Assembly: GCA_963815655.1 (NCBI GenBank)
Contig: CAWFHK010000001.1
Coordinates: 3,596,001-3,660,000 of the forward strand
Direction: 5' to 3'
DNA: 64,000 bases
Origin: JAWOLE01 sp963815655
GTDB taxonomy: Bacteria > Acidobacteriota > Thermoanaerobaculia > UBA5066 > Gp7-AA6
Under the pieces are notes generated by a model. It was not told the origin of the DNA. It did not search any database and saw nothing but the letters and a program-made list of their open reading frames with translations. A program made the translations under genes and the position numbers. This document shows, piece after piece, positions 32,801 through 42,053 of the stretch (positions are counted from its first letter, which is position 1; the number at the start of each line of letters is the position of its first letter).

Positions 32801-33889
32801 GTGGTGGAGGGCGCGTACGTGATCGTGGCAGGCAGGACGGGAGGGCACATCTTTCCCGGCATCGCCCTGGCGCGGGAGATCCGGGCGCGGAAGCCGGAGG
32901 CGCCGGTCCTCTTCGTCGGAACGGCGGAGGGATTGGAGGGCCGTCTCGTGCCCGACGCGGGATTTCCCCTCGAGACCGTCACGGCCTCGGGGTTCGCCGG
33001 CAAGAGCCTCTCCGGCAAGCTCCTCTCCCTCGCCCGGCTTCCGGCCGGATTCCTCGAGGCGAGGGCGCTGCTCGCGCGCCACCGGGCGCGCGCCGTGGCC
33101 GGGATGGGGGGATACGTCACCGTGCCGGTTCTCGCCGCGGCGCGCTCGCTCGGCATCGCGACGCTCGTCCACGACTCCAACGCGCTGCCCGGGATCGCGA
33201 CCAGGCTCTTGAACCGTTTCGCGACGCGCACGGCCGTCGGACTCGCGAAATCCAATGTGTACCTGAAGCGGCCGGGAATCGTGACCGGAACGCCGGTCCG
33301 CTCCGAGTTCTTCGCGATCCCTCCCGTTTCGGCCTCCCCGACGGCGCGGCGTCTCCTCGTCTTCGGAGGAAGCCAGGGCTCGGAGGTCCTGAACCGGGCG
33401 ATGGCCGGGGCGGCGCGGGCTCTCGCCGGCGAGGGCCTCGAGGTCGTGCACCAGACGGGGGAGAGCCACTTCGCCGGCGTCCAGGCCCGTTACGGGGAGG
33501 TCCCCGCGGAGTGGCGCCTCGTGCCCTTCCTGCCGCGGATCTCTGAAGAGCTCGCCCGGGCCGATCTCGTCGTTTCGCGGGCGGGCGCGCTGACGCTGGC
33601 CGAGCTTGCCGCGGCGGGGCGACCGGCGATCCTCGTCCCCTTCGGCTCGGCGACCCACGGCCACCAGCTCGAGAACGCCCGCGCGCTCGTCGAGGCGGGG
33701 GCGGCCCTGATGATCGAGGAATCCCGCTTGACGGGAGAGATCCTCTCGACGGCCGTTCGGGACTTGATCGGCGACCGGGAGCGGCTCGCAAGAATGGGAG
33801 AGGCCGCGCGCCGTCTCGCGGTGCCGGACGCCGCGCTCCGCCTGGCCGGTCTCCTCTTCGAGGCCGAAACGGAAGGGCGGGCGGCTTGA
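32801..33889 (+). CDS. murG: Lipid II synthase MurG
   Basis: MurG transfers GlcNAc from UDP-GlcNAc to lipid I at the inner face of the membrane. The 362-aa GT-B protein has the N-terminal G-loop AGRTGGHIFPGIALAREI, GMGGYVTVPVLAAA, the central VTGTPVRSEFF and the C-terminal donor-site segments LLVFGGSQGSEVLNRAM and SRAGALTLAELAAAGRPAILVPFGSATHGHQLENA. The first glycine loop begins with Arg where GGTGGH is usual. The start is GTG 32801, just past the array. The stop overlaps the murC TTG by 4 bp. Confidence 0.95.
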   Translation: MVEGAYVIVAGRTGGHIFPGIALAREIRARKPEAPVLFVGTAEGLEGRLVPDAGFPLETVTASGFAGKSLSGKLLSLARLPAGFLEARALLARHRARAVAGMGGYVTVPVLAAARSLGIATLVHDSNALPGIATRLLNRFATRTAVGLAKSNVYLKRPGIVTGTPVRSEFFAIPPVSASPTARRLLVFGGSQGSEVLNRAMAGAARALAGEGLEVVHQTGESHFAGVQARYGEVPAEWRLVPFLPRISEELARADLVVSRAGALTLAELAAAGRPAILVPFGSATHGHQLENARALVEAGAALMIEESRLTGEILSTAVRDLIGDRERLARMGEAARRLAVPDAALRLAGLLFEAETEGRAA

Positions 33890-35271
33890 GATTCCTGAGG
33901 CTGCGGCGGCTGCACTTCGTCGGCGCGGGGGGCGTCGGCATGAGCGGCCTCGCGGAGATCCTCCTCCTCTCGACGCCGCTCGAGATCTCCGGCTGCGACA
34001 AGGAGCGAAGCGAGAACACGGAGCGCCTGACCGCCCTCGGCGCGAAGATCGCCTACGGGCACGACGCGGCCCACGTCGAGCACACGGACCTGGTCGTCAT
34101 CTCCTCGGCCGTCGCGGAGTCGAGCTCCGAGGTCGTGGCGGCGCGGCAGCGCGGCATCCCCGTCATCCGGCGGGCGGAAATGCTCGCCGAGATCATGCGC
34201 CTGAAGCAGGGGATCGCCGTGGCCGGCACGCACGGAAAGACGACGACCACCTCGTTGACGGGAATGGTCCTGACCGAGGCGGGCTTCGATCCGACGATCG
34301 TCGTGGGGGGTCGGGTCCGGATCCTGGGCACGAACGCGCGCCTCGGAAAGGGGGACTTCCTCGTCGCCGAGGCGGACGAGTACGACCGCTCGTTCCTGGA
34401 GCTGACTCCGGTCGTCGCGGTGGTGACCAACATCGAGGCGGACCATCTCGACACCTACCGCGACCTCGCGGACATCCTCGAGGCCTTCACAGTGTTCGCC
34501 AACCGCGTTCCCTTCTACGGGACCGTGGTCGGGTGCCTGGACGATCCCGGCGTTCTCGAGATCCTTCCGCGCGTCAAGCGCCGCGTCGTGACCTACGGCG
34601 AATCGCCCGACGCGAACCTGCGCGCGAGCGAGATCCGCCTCGAAGCGTCCGGCACGACCTTCGAGGTCTGGGAGGGGCGGACCTGGTCTCTCGGAACGGT
34701 CCGGCTCTCTCTGCCCGGGCGCCACAACGTGCTGAACGCCCTGGCGGCGATCGCCGTCGGCCGCGAGCTGTCGATCCCGTTTCCGACGATCGCGAAGGCG
34801 TTGAAGGACTTCACCGGAGTCATCCGCCGCTTCGAGACGAAGGGGGAGCGGGACGGAGTGCTCGTGATCGACGACTACGCGCACCACCCGACGGAAATCA
34901 CCGCGACGCTCGCGGCCGCGCGGCAGGTCCATCCGGAGCGCCGCCTCGTCGCGCTCTTTCAGCCGCACCTCTATTCGCGCACGAGGGATTTCGCCGCGCA
35001 GTTCGGGGAGGCGCTGCTCGCCTGCGACGTGGCGATCGTGACGGACGTCTATCCCTCCCGCGAGAGACCGCTGCCCGGTGTGACCGGAGAGATGGTGGCC
35101 GAGGCAGCCCGGCGTTCGGGGCACGGCGACGTCATCTATGTGACTGAAAAAGAAAAAGTTGTCGACGAGCTGGAGCGCGTCCTCAAGCGCGGAGACCTGC
35201 TCGTGACCATGGGCGCCGGGGACGTCGTGCGCCTGGGAGAGGCCTACCTGGGCGGGGCATCCGGTGGATAA
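33886..35271 (+). CDS. murC: UDP-MurNAc:L-alanine ligase
   Basis: MurC adds L-alanine to UDP-MurNAc, the first amino acid of the stem peptide. The 461-aa protein has LHFVGAGGVGMSGLAEILL, the ATP loop VAGTHGKTTTTSL near residue 113, EADEYDRSFLEL, TNIEADHLDTY, RRFETKGERDGVLVIDDYAHHPTEI and FQPHLYSRTRDF. The start is TTG in a 4-bp overlap with murG. murB and ddl, often next in this order, are absent; the gene is followed directly by ftsQ with an 8-bp overlap. Confidence 0.96.
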   Translation: MRFLRLRRLHFVGAGGVGMSGLAEILLLSTPLEISGCDKERSENTERLTALGAKIAYGHDAAHVEHTDLVVISSAVAESSSEVVAARQRGIPVIRRAEMLAEIMRLKQGIAVAGTHGKTTTTSLTGMVLTEAGFDPTIVVGGRVRILGTNARLGKGDFLVAEADEYDRSFLELTPVVAVVTNIEADHLDTYRDLADILEAFTVFANRVPFYGTVVGCLDDPGVLEILPRVKRRVVTYGESPDANLRASEIRLEASGTTFEVWEGRTWSLGTVRLSLPGRHNVLNALAAIAVGRELSIPFPTIAKALKDFTGVIRRFETKGERDGVLVIDDYAHHPTEITATLAAARQVHPERRLVALFQPHLYSRTRDFAAQFGEALLACDVAIVTDVYPSRERPLPGVTGEMVAEAARRSGHGDVIYVTEKEKVVDELERVLKRGDLLVTMGAGDVVRLGEAYLGGASGG

Positions 35272-36031
35272 CGAGCCCCTGTTCCTGCGGCGCGGGCGAG
35301 TCATCGCCAAGAAGAGGAGTCCGCGGCGGATCGTCCGGGCGGCGTTCGTCGCCGCGCTCCTCGTTCTCGGCGGCTCCGGGCTCTACCGGTTCCTCGGCGG
35401 CTCGCTCTTCGTGCTCCACCGCTTCCACATCTCCGGCAACGAACGGGCGCGCACCGAGGAGATCCTGAATACCCTCGAACCGTGGCGGGCCTCGAACCTC
35501 GTCACGCTCGACCTCGCGCCCCTGGCCGGACGGCTCCAGCATCTTCCCTGGGTCGAGCGCGTGACGCTGTCCAAGAAGTTTCCCGACGGCCTGTCCGTGC
35601 GCGTCGTGGAAAGGAAGGCGGTCGCGCTGCTGCGCGAGGAGGGGAAGCTCTGGTGGCTCGACGCGCGAGGCCAGCCGATCGCTCCCTACGATCCGCGGGC
35701 CGACCGCGCGGAGTACGTGCTCGTCACGGGCGAGCGCGACGCGCTGCCGGAAGCGGTCGGTCTTCTGGAAGATCTTCGCGTCACGAGACCGGAATATTTT
35801 TCCGCGCTTTCGGAAATTGCTGCGCTCCCGGACGGAGGTTTCGGTATGATGGATTCCATCTTCCGAAGGCCGGTTCGAGTTCTTCGGTGGGACGCTGCGG
35901 CGAAAATCGGCGCGCTCATGAAAGCGCGGAGTCTCATTGAGAATCGCGGTTGGGAGGCGCGGGCCATAGATCTTCGTTTCGCGGATCGGATCCTGCTCGA
36001 AGGCGCTTACGGCGCCGGGAACTCCCTTTGA
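35264..36031 (+). CDS. ftsQ: Cell division protein FtsQ (POTRA)
   Basis: FtsQ is the bitopic scaffold of the FtsQLB complex. The 255-aa protein has a basic cytoplasmic N-terminus (RRGRVIAKKRSPRR), one membrane helix (AAFVAALLVLGGSGLYRFL), a POTRA domain (LHRFHISGNERARTEEILNTL) and the FtsQ domain (LPWVERVTLSKKFPDGLSVRVVERKAVALL). The GTG start lies within the end of murC. A repeat array follows before ftsA. Confidence 0.9.
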   Translation: MDNEPLFLRRGRVIAKKRSPRRIVRAAFVAALLVLGGSGLYRFLGGSLFVLHRFHISGNERARTEEILNTLEPWRASNLVTLDLAPLAGRLQHLPWVERVTLSKKFPDGLSVRVVERKAVALLREEGKLWWLDARGQPIAPYDPRADRAEYVLVTGERDALPEAVGLLEDLRVTRPEYFSALSEIAALPDGGFGMMDSIFRRPVRVLRWDAAAKIGALMKARSLIENRGWEARAIDLRFADRILLEGAYGAGNSL

Positions 36032-36034
36032 ATC

Positions 36035-36125
36035 GCGGTAGGCGGCACTCGGTAGGCGGGAGGCGAACGAAGGCCCATGACGTGCCCCTCGCCTTCCCCC
36101 TCCCGCCTCCCGCCTACCGGCCCCG
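36035..36125. repeat. Period-7 array, inverted arms
   Basis: The left arm has GGTAGGC/GGGAGGC words (36038-36068). The right arm has CCTCCCG/CCTCCCG/CCTACCG (about 36098-36120), complementary to the left. It separates ftsQ from ftsA. Confidence 0.75.
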
Positions 36126-36134
36126 GGCCTCGGC

Positions 36135-37361
36135 GTGATGTCCAAACCGGAGAACTTTCTGGTCGCCTGCGACATCGGGACTTCCAAGATCTGCGTCCTG
36201 ATCGGCGAGCAGGGCGCGAACGGGTCGCTCGACGTCATCGGGAAGGGGACCGCCGCCAACCGCGGGACCCGCAAGGGGAACATCGTCAACGTGGACGCGA
36301 CGATCGAGGCGATCAAGCGCGCGGCCGAGGAGGCGGAGATCATGGCCGGCGTGCAGATCGCGCGCGCCTGGGTCGGCGCCTCCGGGTCCAACGTCCGCTC
36401 CTTCAACAGCCGGGGGGTCGTCGCGGTGTCCGGCAAGGACCGGGAGATCACCAAGGACGACGTCTCCCGCGTCGTCGATGCCGCCCGCGGCATCCAGATC
36501 CCCCAGGACCACGAGGTCATCCACGTCGTTCCGCGCGAGTTCGCCGTGGACGGCCAGGACGGGGTCTCGGACCCCGTCGGGATGGTCGGCGCGCGGCTGG
36601 AAGCCGAGGTCCACGTCGTGACCGCGCCCGTCGCCGTGACGCAGAACATCGTGACCTGCGCGAACAAGGCGGGCATCGAGGTCATCCAGCTCGTCCTGGA
36701 GCAGTTCGCGGCCGCCGAAGCCGTCCTCACGCAGGACGAGAAGGAGCTCGGCATCGCGCTCGTGGACATCGGGGGGGGCACGACCGAGGTGGCCGTCTAC
36801 CAGAAGGGGGCGATCGCCCACACGGCCGTCATCCCGATCGGCGGCGACCACTTCACCAACGACCTCGCGGTCGTGCTGCGCGCGCCGATCACGGACGCCG
36901 AGAGGATCAAGAAGAAGTACGGCTGCGCCCTGCGCAGCGCCGTCGGCGAAGAGGAGATGGTCGAGGTCCCGATGGTCGGCGGCCGCGCCCCGAAGCTCTG
37001 CCCGAGGACGACGCTCTCCGACATCCTTCAGCCGCGCGCCGAGGAGCTCTTCGGCCTGATCCGCGAGGACATGGAGCGGCTCGGGCTCGAGAAGGAGATC
37101 CGTTCCGGCGTCGTCCTGACGGGAGGCGGCGCCGAGCTTGAAGGAATCGTCGAGGTCGCCGAGGGGATCTTCGATGGCCCGGTGCGCCGGGGCGTCCCCG
37201 CCGGGGTCGGCGGCCTGACCGACGTCGTCTCCCGGCCCGAATGGGCCACCGCGACCGGCCTGCTGCTCTACGGGCACCGTCACAAGTCCTCGCGGCGCCG
37301 GGGCCGCGGGATGACGCGATTGACCGCATCCGTGTCGAAAATGTTCCGGGACCTCTTCTGA
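36135..37361 (+). CDS. ftsA: Cell division protein FtsA
   Basis: FtsA is the actin-like protein that ties FtsZ filaments to the membrane. The 408-aa protein has the phosphate-1 motif ACDIGTSKICVLIGE, the 1C domain, phosphate-2 VDIGGGTTEVAVYQKG and the adenosine motif VVLTGGGAELEGIVEVAE. It ends with TASVSKMFRDLF, a plausible amphipathic membrane-targeting helix like that of other FtsA proteins. The start is GTG 36135 or ATG 36138; the two differ by one residue. The stop is followed at once by ftsZ. Confidence 0.96.
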   Translation: MMSKPENFLVACDIGTSKICVLIGEQGANGSLDVIGKGTAANRGTRKGNIVNVDATIEAIKRAAEEAEIMAGVQIARAWVGASGSNVRSFNSRGVVAVSGKDREITKDDVSRVVDAARGIQIPQDHEVIHVVPREFAVDGQDGVSDPVGMVGARLEAEVHVVTAPVAVTQNIVTCANKAGIEVIQLVLEQFAAAEAVLTQDEKELGIALVDIGGGTTEVAVYQKGAIAHTAVIPIGGDHFTNDLAVVLRAPITDAERIKKKYGCALRSAVGEEEMVEVPMVGGRAPKLCPRTTLSDILQPRAEELFGLIREDMERLGLEKEIRSGVVLTGGGAELEGIVEVAEGIFDGPVRRGVPAGVGGLTDVVSRPEWATATGLLLYGHRHKSSRRRGRGMTRLTASVSKMFRDLF

Positions 37362-37447
37362 TGCGTTCCCCAACGGTCCGGGCGTCGAAAATATCGGCCG
37401 CCGTTCGCGACGCGAACGGGCTTGGCCCCAGTCGGAGGGAGCAAGCG

Positions 37448-38602
37448 ATGATCGAGTTCGTTGCCGAAGATGAGCGCCGCCTGACGATCGAGCTGGAGAA
37501 CGACGAGGCGTCTCCGGCCGTCATCAAGGTGATCGGCGTGGGAGGCGGAGGATCGAACGCCGTGAACCGGATGATCGATGCCGGGCTGCGCGGGGTGGGC
37601 TACATCGCCTGCAACACGGACCTGCAGGCCCTCCGGCGGGCCTCGGCCACGACGAAGCTGCAGATCGGGTCGCGGCTGACCAAGGGCCTCGGCGCGGGCG
37701 CGGACCCCGACGTCGGACGGAACGCGGCGATCGAGGACCAGGAGAAGCTCGCGGAAGCGATGAAGGGCGTCGACATGGTCTTCCTGGCCGCGGGGCTGGG
37801 AGGCGGCACGGGCTCCGGCGCGGGCCCGGTCATCGCCAAGCTCGCCGCGGAGGCCGGCGCGCTGACCGTCGCCGTCGTCACCAAGCCGTTTCTCTTCGAG
37901 GGGAAGAAGCGGATGCGCCAGGCCGAGCGCGCGGCCCGTGAGCTGCGCGACCACGTGGACACCCTCATCACGATCCCCAACCAGCGGCTCCTTTCCTTCG
38001 TCGAGCAGAACACGCCTCTCAACGAGTCCTTCAAGATCGCCGACGACGTGCTCCGGCAGGCGATCCAGGGAATCTCGGACCTGATCAACTGCCCGGGCGA
38101 GATCAACCTGGACTTCGCCGACGTCAAGAAGATCATGTCGGACATGGGCCGCGCGCTCATGGGGACGGCCGTCGCGGAGGGGGAGAACCGGGCCGTGCAC
38201 GCGGCGCAGGCCGCGATCTCCTCGCCGCTGCTGGAGGATGCCTCGATCGAGGGGGCGCGCGGCATCCTGATCAACATCACGGGGGGGGCCGATCTCACGC
38301 TCTTCGAGGTCAACGAGGCGGCCGAGATCATCCACCAGGCCGCCGACCCCGAAGCGGAGATCCTCTTCGGCTGCGTGAACGACGAGACGATGGCGGGCGC
38401 CGTCAAGGTGACCGTCATCGCCACGGGCTTCGACCGCGCGGATTCCGAAGAGACCCTGCTCGAGGAAGAGGCGCGAGCAGCCGCGCCGCAGCGCCCCGCC
38501 CGGACCTTCCTGCGCGGCGACGACTCCGGCGGCTTCGGCCCGAACGCCTCCAGCAAGGACGACTTCGACATCCCGACCGTGCTGCGCCGGCAGATGGACT
38601 GA
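37448..38602 (+). CDS. ftsZ: Cell division protein FtsZ
   Basis: FtsZ is the tubulin-like GTPase that forms the Z ring. The 384-aa protein has VIGVGGGGSNAVNRM, NTDLQAL, the tubulin signature GLGGGTGSGAGPVIA, IPNQRLL and the T7-loop region INLDFADVKKIMSDMG. The C-terminal tail ends DDFDIPTVLRRQMD, the conserved peptide that binds FtsA. The ATG at 37448 is preferred because a GGAGGG ribosome site precedes it by about 8 bp and the conserved part starts just after. An upstream ATG at 37361, overlapping the ftsA stop, would add 29 residues of unconserved sequence. Confidence 0.96.
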   Translation: MIEFVAEDERRLTIELENDEASPAVIKVIGVGGGGSNAVNRMIDAGLRGVGYIACNTDLQALRRASATTKLQIGSRLTKGLGAGADPDVGRNAAIEDQEKLAEAMKGVDMVFLAAGLGGGTGSGAGPVIAKLAAEAGALTVAVVTKPFLFEGKKRMRQAERAARELRDHVDTLITIPNQRLLSFVEQNTPLNESFKIADDVLRQAIQGISDLINCPGEINLDFADVKKIMSDMGRALMGTAVAEGENRAVHAAQAAISSPLLEDASIEGARGILINITGGADLTLFEVNEAAEIIHQAADPEAEILFGCVNDETMAGAVKVTVIATGFDRADSEETLLEEEARAAAPQRPARTFLRGDDSGGFGPNASSKDDFDIPTVLRRQMD

Positions 38603-38628
38603 GCGGCGCCTCTGGCGCCGCCGATTTT
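38603..38628 (+). terminator. Rho-independent terminator after ftsZ
   Basis: An 8-bp GC stem (GCGGCGCC / GGCGCCGC, loop TCT) starts right after the ftsZ stop and is followed by CGATTTT. It marks the end of the 16-kb division cluster. Confidence 0.8.
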
Positions 38629-38716
38629 GGATTTTGGATTTTCGATTTTGGATTAGTAATCAAGAGGAGAGGCATTCTTCGGGCTCGGGTCCCCAATCCA
38701 AAATCTAAAATCTAGA
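38622..38716. repeat. AT-rich period-7 array, inverted arms
   Basis: The left arm repeats ATTTTGG/ATTTTCG words. The right arm (38694-38713) repeats ATCCAAA/ATCTAAA. The arms are complementary and lie between the converging ftsZ and DUF454-like genes. Confidence 0.75.
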
Positions 38717-38722
38717 ATTCTC

Positions 38723-39046
38723 CTACCTGGGGTGGAGACCAAACTTCTCTTCGAACTCCTTCTCCCTTCGGATCATTGCCTGTCTCTTTCGGCGCGCCGC
38801 GTCGCGCCACTTCTTGTAGGCGTGGGCGACCTTCGGGTGGTGATGGAGAAAACGGCGCAGCTTCCGCCGCACCGACGGGAAGACGAGGGAGAGGAAGATC
38901 ACGCTCATCACGAAGAAGGGGATCTGCGGCATGATCGGCACCATCACGCCGATCACGCCGAGGACGAAGAAGAAGACGGCCCACGCCAGGTTGTGAGCCT
39001 TGCTGCGCGGCCTTGGCGCGCGCCTCGTCGCCGTCCTGGCGCTCAT
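38723..39046 (-). CDS. DUF454-like small membrane protein
   Basis: The 107-aa product has two membrane helices (WAVFFFVLGVIGVMVPIMP and FFVMSVIFLSLVF) around a short turn with PQIPFF, resembling the DUF454 (YbaN) family pattern of LGxxGxxxPxxPxxPF. A highly basic, helical C-terminus follows (RRKLRRFLHHHPKVAHAYKKW, then KRQAMIRREKEFEEKFG). Function is unknown. The ATG at 39046 is chosen; a TTG at 39055 would add three residues. It is the last gene of a minus-strand group led by the M16 peptidases, separated from them by a repeat array. Confidence 0.6.
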   Translation of the reverse strand: MSARTATRRAPRPRSKAHNLAWAVFFFVLGVIGVMVPIMPQIPFFVMSVIFLSLVFPSVRRKLRRFLHHHPKVAHAYKKWRDAARRKRQAMIRREKEFEEKFGLHPR

Positions 39047-39055
39047 CCGGGGCAA

Positions 39056-39110
39056 GAGTCTACTTTGGACTTTGGACTTTGGACTCTACGACTTGGGCTT
39101 TGGACTCTGA
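39056..39110. repeat. Period-7 array, single arm
   Basis: GACTTTG words are repeated (ACTTTGGACTTTGGACTTTG and on), the same word as in the array beside ftsW. The array overlaps the M16 peptidase stop region, which again has a repeat-derived C-terminus (RTPQSPKPKS). Confidence 0.7.
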
Positions 39111-40552
39111 GGCGTCCGTCCGAGGACGTCGTCCACCGAGAGAACCTTCAACGGGCCGAGGTGGAGCGCCCGGATCTCCGGCTCGATCTTCTTGCGGTCT
39201 CCGACCACGATGACGACCACCCCCCGGGGATCGATGTCTTTCGCCGCGACGCGAGCGACATCGGCCGGGGTCACCTTCGCGACGTGGTCCATGTAGGTCC
39301 TGAAGTAGTCGTCCGGCAGGTCGTAGAGGACCTTCCCTTCGAGCCTTCCCGCGAGCTCCCCGGTGGTCTCGAATCCCGACGGGTAGCGCAGGGCGACGTA
39401 CTGCCTGGCCCGGGCGAGCTCCTCCTCGCCGATCGGCTTGCGGATCGCTTCGAGCTCCTTGAAGAACTCCGACAGCGCCGCGCCCGTCTTGGACGTCTCG
39501 ACGGCCGCGCCGGCCGCGAACGGCCCCGTCGAGAGGCGGAAATCGAATCTCGAGCCGGCCCCGTAGGTATAGCCGTGCTTCTCCCGCAGGTTCTGGTTCA
39601 GCCGCGACGTGAAGGAGCCTCCGAGGATCGTGTTGGCGACGATGAGCGGGAAGTAGTCCGGCGTCGAGCGCGGCGGCCCGACCCGGCCGATGCGGATCTC
39701 GGATTGCGGCGCCCCCGGAAGATCGATCAGCCAGACCGAGCGCGACCCCACCTGCGGCGCCGCGGCCACGGTCGGAGGCCGCGTGGCGGACCCGCTCCAG
39801 GAGCCGAAGGCCTCTTCGAGCTTCGCGAGGAGATCCGGCGCCGTCACGTCTCCTGCGGCGACGATCGTCGTGTTGCCCGGCTGGAGAAAGGCGTCGTGGA
39901 ATCTCTGGAGGTCCGCCCGCGTGATCCCGCGCACGGTCCGCTCCGAGCCTTCCGTGGCCCGGCCGTAGGCGTGCTCACCGTAGAGCGCGCGAGCGAAGGC
40001 GACGCGGGCGAGCGCAGCCGGCTCGTCGCGCCACTGCAGCAGGTCCGTCAACAGCTCCCGGCGCACCCTTTCCAGCTCCTCCTCCGGGAATGTCGGACGC
40101 CGGACGACGTCGGCCAGGATCGCGAGGGCCTCGCCGAGCCGCTCGGAAGGAACGTTGACTCCGACCGTCGTCTCGTCCCAGCCCACCCCGGCCGAGAGGT
40201 CCGCGCCGAGGGAGTCCACGGCGTCGGAGATCTCCAGCGCCGAGCGCTGGCCGGCGCCGCGATCGAGCATCGCGGCCGTCAGGTTCGCGAGCCCCTCCTT
40301 CCCCTTCGGGTCCGCCGCCGCGCCGGCGCGCACGACCGCGAGGACCTCCACGAGCGGCACCCGGTGGGTCTCGATGAAGAGCACGGGCATCCCGTTGGAG
40401 AGCTGGAGCTTCTGGATCGCGGGGAGCCTCAGGGGGGCGGGAGGGCCCGGGACCGGCGGCCGGGAGCGATCCGGCCCGCCCGCCGCCTCCCCCGAAGCGG
40501 CCGCCAGAAAGAGAACGAAGAGGATCGGACGCTTCGCGCGCAGTCTCATCAC
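39086..40552 (-). CDS. M16 peptidase-like protein, non-catalytic subunit
   Basis: The 488-aa product has a signal peptide (ILFVLFLAAASGEAAGG) and the two-domain M16 fold starting LQLSNGMPVLFIETHRVPLVEV. The zinc-binding HxxEH is missing; the equivalent position reads GKEGLANLTAAMLDRGA. The C-terminal half keeps the R/Y substrate-pocket pair in FTSRLNQNLREKHGYTYGAGS. This is the expected pattern of the non-catalytic partner of a heterodimeric M16 peptidase. It overlaps the catalytic gene by 4 bp. It is probably exported to the periplasm. Confidence 0.9.
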   Translation of the reverse strand: MMRLRAKRPILFVLFLAAASGEAAGGPDRSRPPVPGPPAPLRLPAIQKLQLSNGMPVLFIETHRVPLVEVLAVVRAGAAADPKGKEGLANLTAAMLDRGAGQRSALEISDAVDSLGADLSAGVGWDETTVGVNVPSERLGEALAILADVVRRPTFPEEELERVRRELLTDLLQWRDEPAALARVAFARALYGEHAYGRATEGSERTVRGITRADLQRFHDAFLQPGNTTIVAAGDVTAPDLLAKLEEAFGSWSGSATRPPTVAAAPQVGSRSVWLIDLPGAPQSEIRIGRVGPPRSTPDYFPLIVANTILGGSFTSRLNQNLREKHGYTYGAGSRFDFRLSTGPFAAGAAVETSKTGAALSEFFKELEAIRKPIGEEELARARQYVALRYPSGFETTGELAGRLEGKVLYDLPDDYFRTYMDHVAKVTPADVARVAAKDIDPRGVVVIVVGDRKKIEPEIRALHLGPLKVLSVDDVLGRTPQSPKPKS

Positions 40553-41946
40553 TTGCCCTTCGCCGCGTGCGCGACGGCGGCCAGATCGGTCTTGCCTGCC
40601 GGCACGACGCTCAAGATGACGCGTTCGTCGTCGCGCAGGTACCGCCGCGCCGTGGCCTGAACGTCGCGGGCGTCCAGCGCGAGATAGCGTGCCAGGTCTT
40701 CATTGTAGTAGTCGGGACGGCCGGTCTCGTACTCGTAGGCGTTGAGCTGGTCGGCCTTGCCGCCGAACCCGCCCACCCGCTCCATGGCGCGGTAGAACGA
40801 AGCCTCGAACTGGTTGACGGCCCGCTCGACCTCCCTCGCCGCCGGAGGCTCGTTCTTGACGCGGTCGATCTCCTGCTGCACGAGCGATTCGATCTCCGTC
40901 AGCGTGTGCCCCTCCCGGGCGGTCACGGTGATGAGGAAGGTCGAAGCGAGCAGCTGCGATTGCTGGACCGCCGAGACGTCCTGGGCGACCTGCAGCTCGT
41001 AGACGAGGCGCTTGTAGAGCCGCGAGTTCCTTCCGGAGGCGAGGACACCCCCCAGGATGTCCAGCGCCTCGTCGCCCGGCTGGAAATGCGCGGGAGTGAT
41101 CCAGGCCATGTAGAGGCGCGGCAACTGCACGCGGTCTTCGAGCGTCAGCCGCTTCTCTCCGGCCAGCCGGACCGCGGGCGCGGCGAGCGGGTCCACGCGG
41201 ATCCCCTTCGGAACGTCCGAGAACCAATTTTCGACGAGGCGCCGGGCCTCTTTCGGATCGATGTCGCCCGCGACGACGAGGCACGCGTTGTTGGGGCCGT
41301 ACCACTTCTTGAAGAACTGGACGACGTCCTCGTACCCCGCGGCCGAGAGGTCCTCCATCGAGCCGATGACCGGCCAGTGATAGGGGTGGTCGGGCGGGAA
41401 GAGCGCCTCGGAGAGCTTGATCGAGGCCAGGCCGTAGGGACGGTTCTCGAAACTCTGGCGCCGCTCGTTCTTCACGACGTCGCGCTGCTGGTCCACCCGG
41501 GCCGGCGACATGACGTCCAGGAGATGCCCCATCCGATCCGATTCGAGGAAGAGCGCCAGCTCCAGCGCGTTGGACGGCACGTTCTGCCAGTAGTCCGTGC
41601 GGTCCTCGCCAGTCGAGCCGTTGTTGTCTCCCCCCGCGGCTTCCAGCAGCCTGTCGAACTCCCCCTCCTTCACGTTCTTCGACCCCTCGAACATGATGTG
41701 CTCGAAGAGGTGCGCGGACCCCGTCCGCCCCGGCTTCTCCCGCGCCGACCCCACGTAGTACCAGACGTCCACGCAGACAAACGGAATCGTGTGGTCCTCG
41801 TGCAGGATCACGTTCAGCCCGTTGGGCAGCGTGAACTGCGTGTACGGCACCGTGAGCTTCCGCGCCGCCGGCTGCGCGACAGCCGCGCCGGCCGCGAGGG
41901 CCGCCACGATGGCCAGAACAGCCAGGCTCCCGAGCCGAGACTTCAT
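40549..41946 (-). CDS. M16 zinc metallopeptidase, catalytic subunit
   Basis: The 465-aa product has a signal peptide (MKSRLGSLAVLAIVAALAAGAAVA) and an intact inverted zinc site, HLFEH, at residues 79-83, with a downstream Glu in VVKNERRQSFENRPYG. These peptidases degrade small peptides or signal sequences in the periplasm, often as a pair with a non-catalytic subunit, which is encoded next. The ATG at 41946 follows a GGAGGT ribosome site; upstream in-frame ATGs at 41964 and 41979 lie in front of that site and are less likely. Substrate unknown. Confidence 0.92.
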   Translation of the reverse strand: MKSRLGSLAVLAIVAALAAGAAVAQPAARKLTVPYTQFTLPNGLNVILHEDHTIPFVCVDVWYYVGSAREKPGRTGSAHLFEHIMFEGSKNVKEGEFDRLLEAAGGDNNGSTGEDRTDYWQNVPSNALELALFLESDRMGHLLDVMSPARVDQQRDVVKNERRQSFENRPYGLASIKLSEALFPPDHPYHWPVIGSMEDLSAAGYEDVVQFFKKWYGPNNACLVVAGDIDPKEARRLVENWFSDVPKGIRVDPLAAPAVRLAGEKRLTLEDRVQLPRLYMAWITPAHFQPGDEALDILGGVLASGRNSRLYKRLVYELQVAQDVSAVQQSQLLASTFLITVTAREGHTLTEIESLVQQEIDRVKNEPPAAREVERAVNQFEASFYRAMERVGGFGGKADQLNAYEYETGRPDYYNEDLARYLALDARDVQATARRYLRDDERVILSVVPAGKTDLAAVAHAAKGK

Positions 41947-42053
41947 CTTGAACCTCCCGAGCATGAGTGCAAACCTCACCGTGGGTTACGGAATTCTGCC
42001 GGCGCGGTTATCGAGCTCGCTGCAGGGAAGGAGCCGATCGGGGTCACGGCCGT

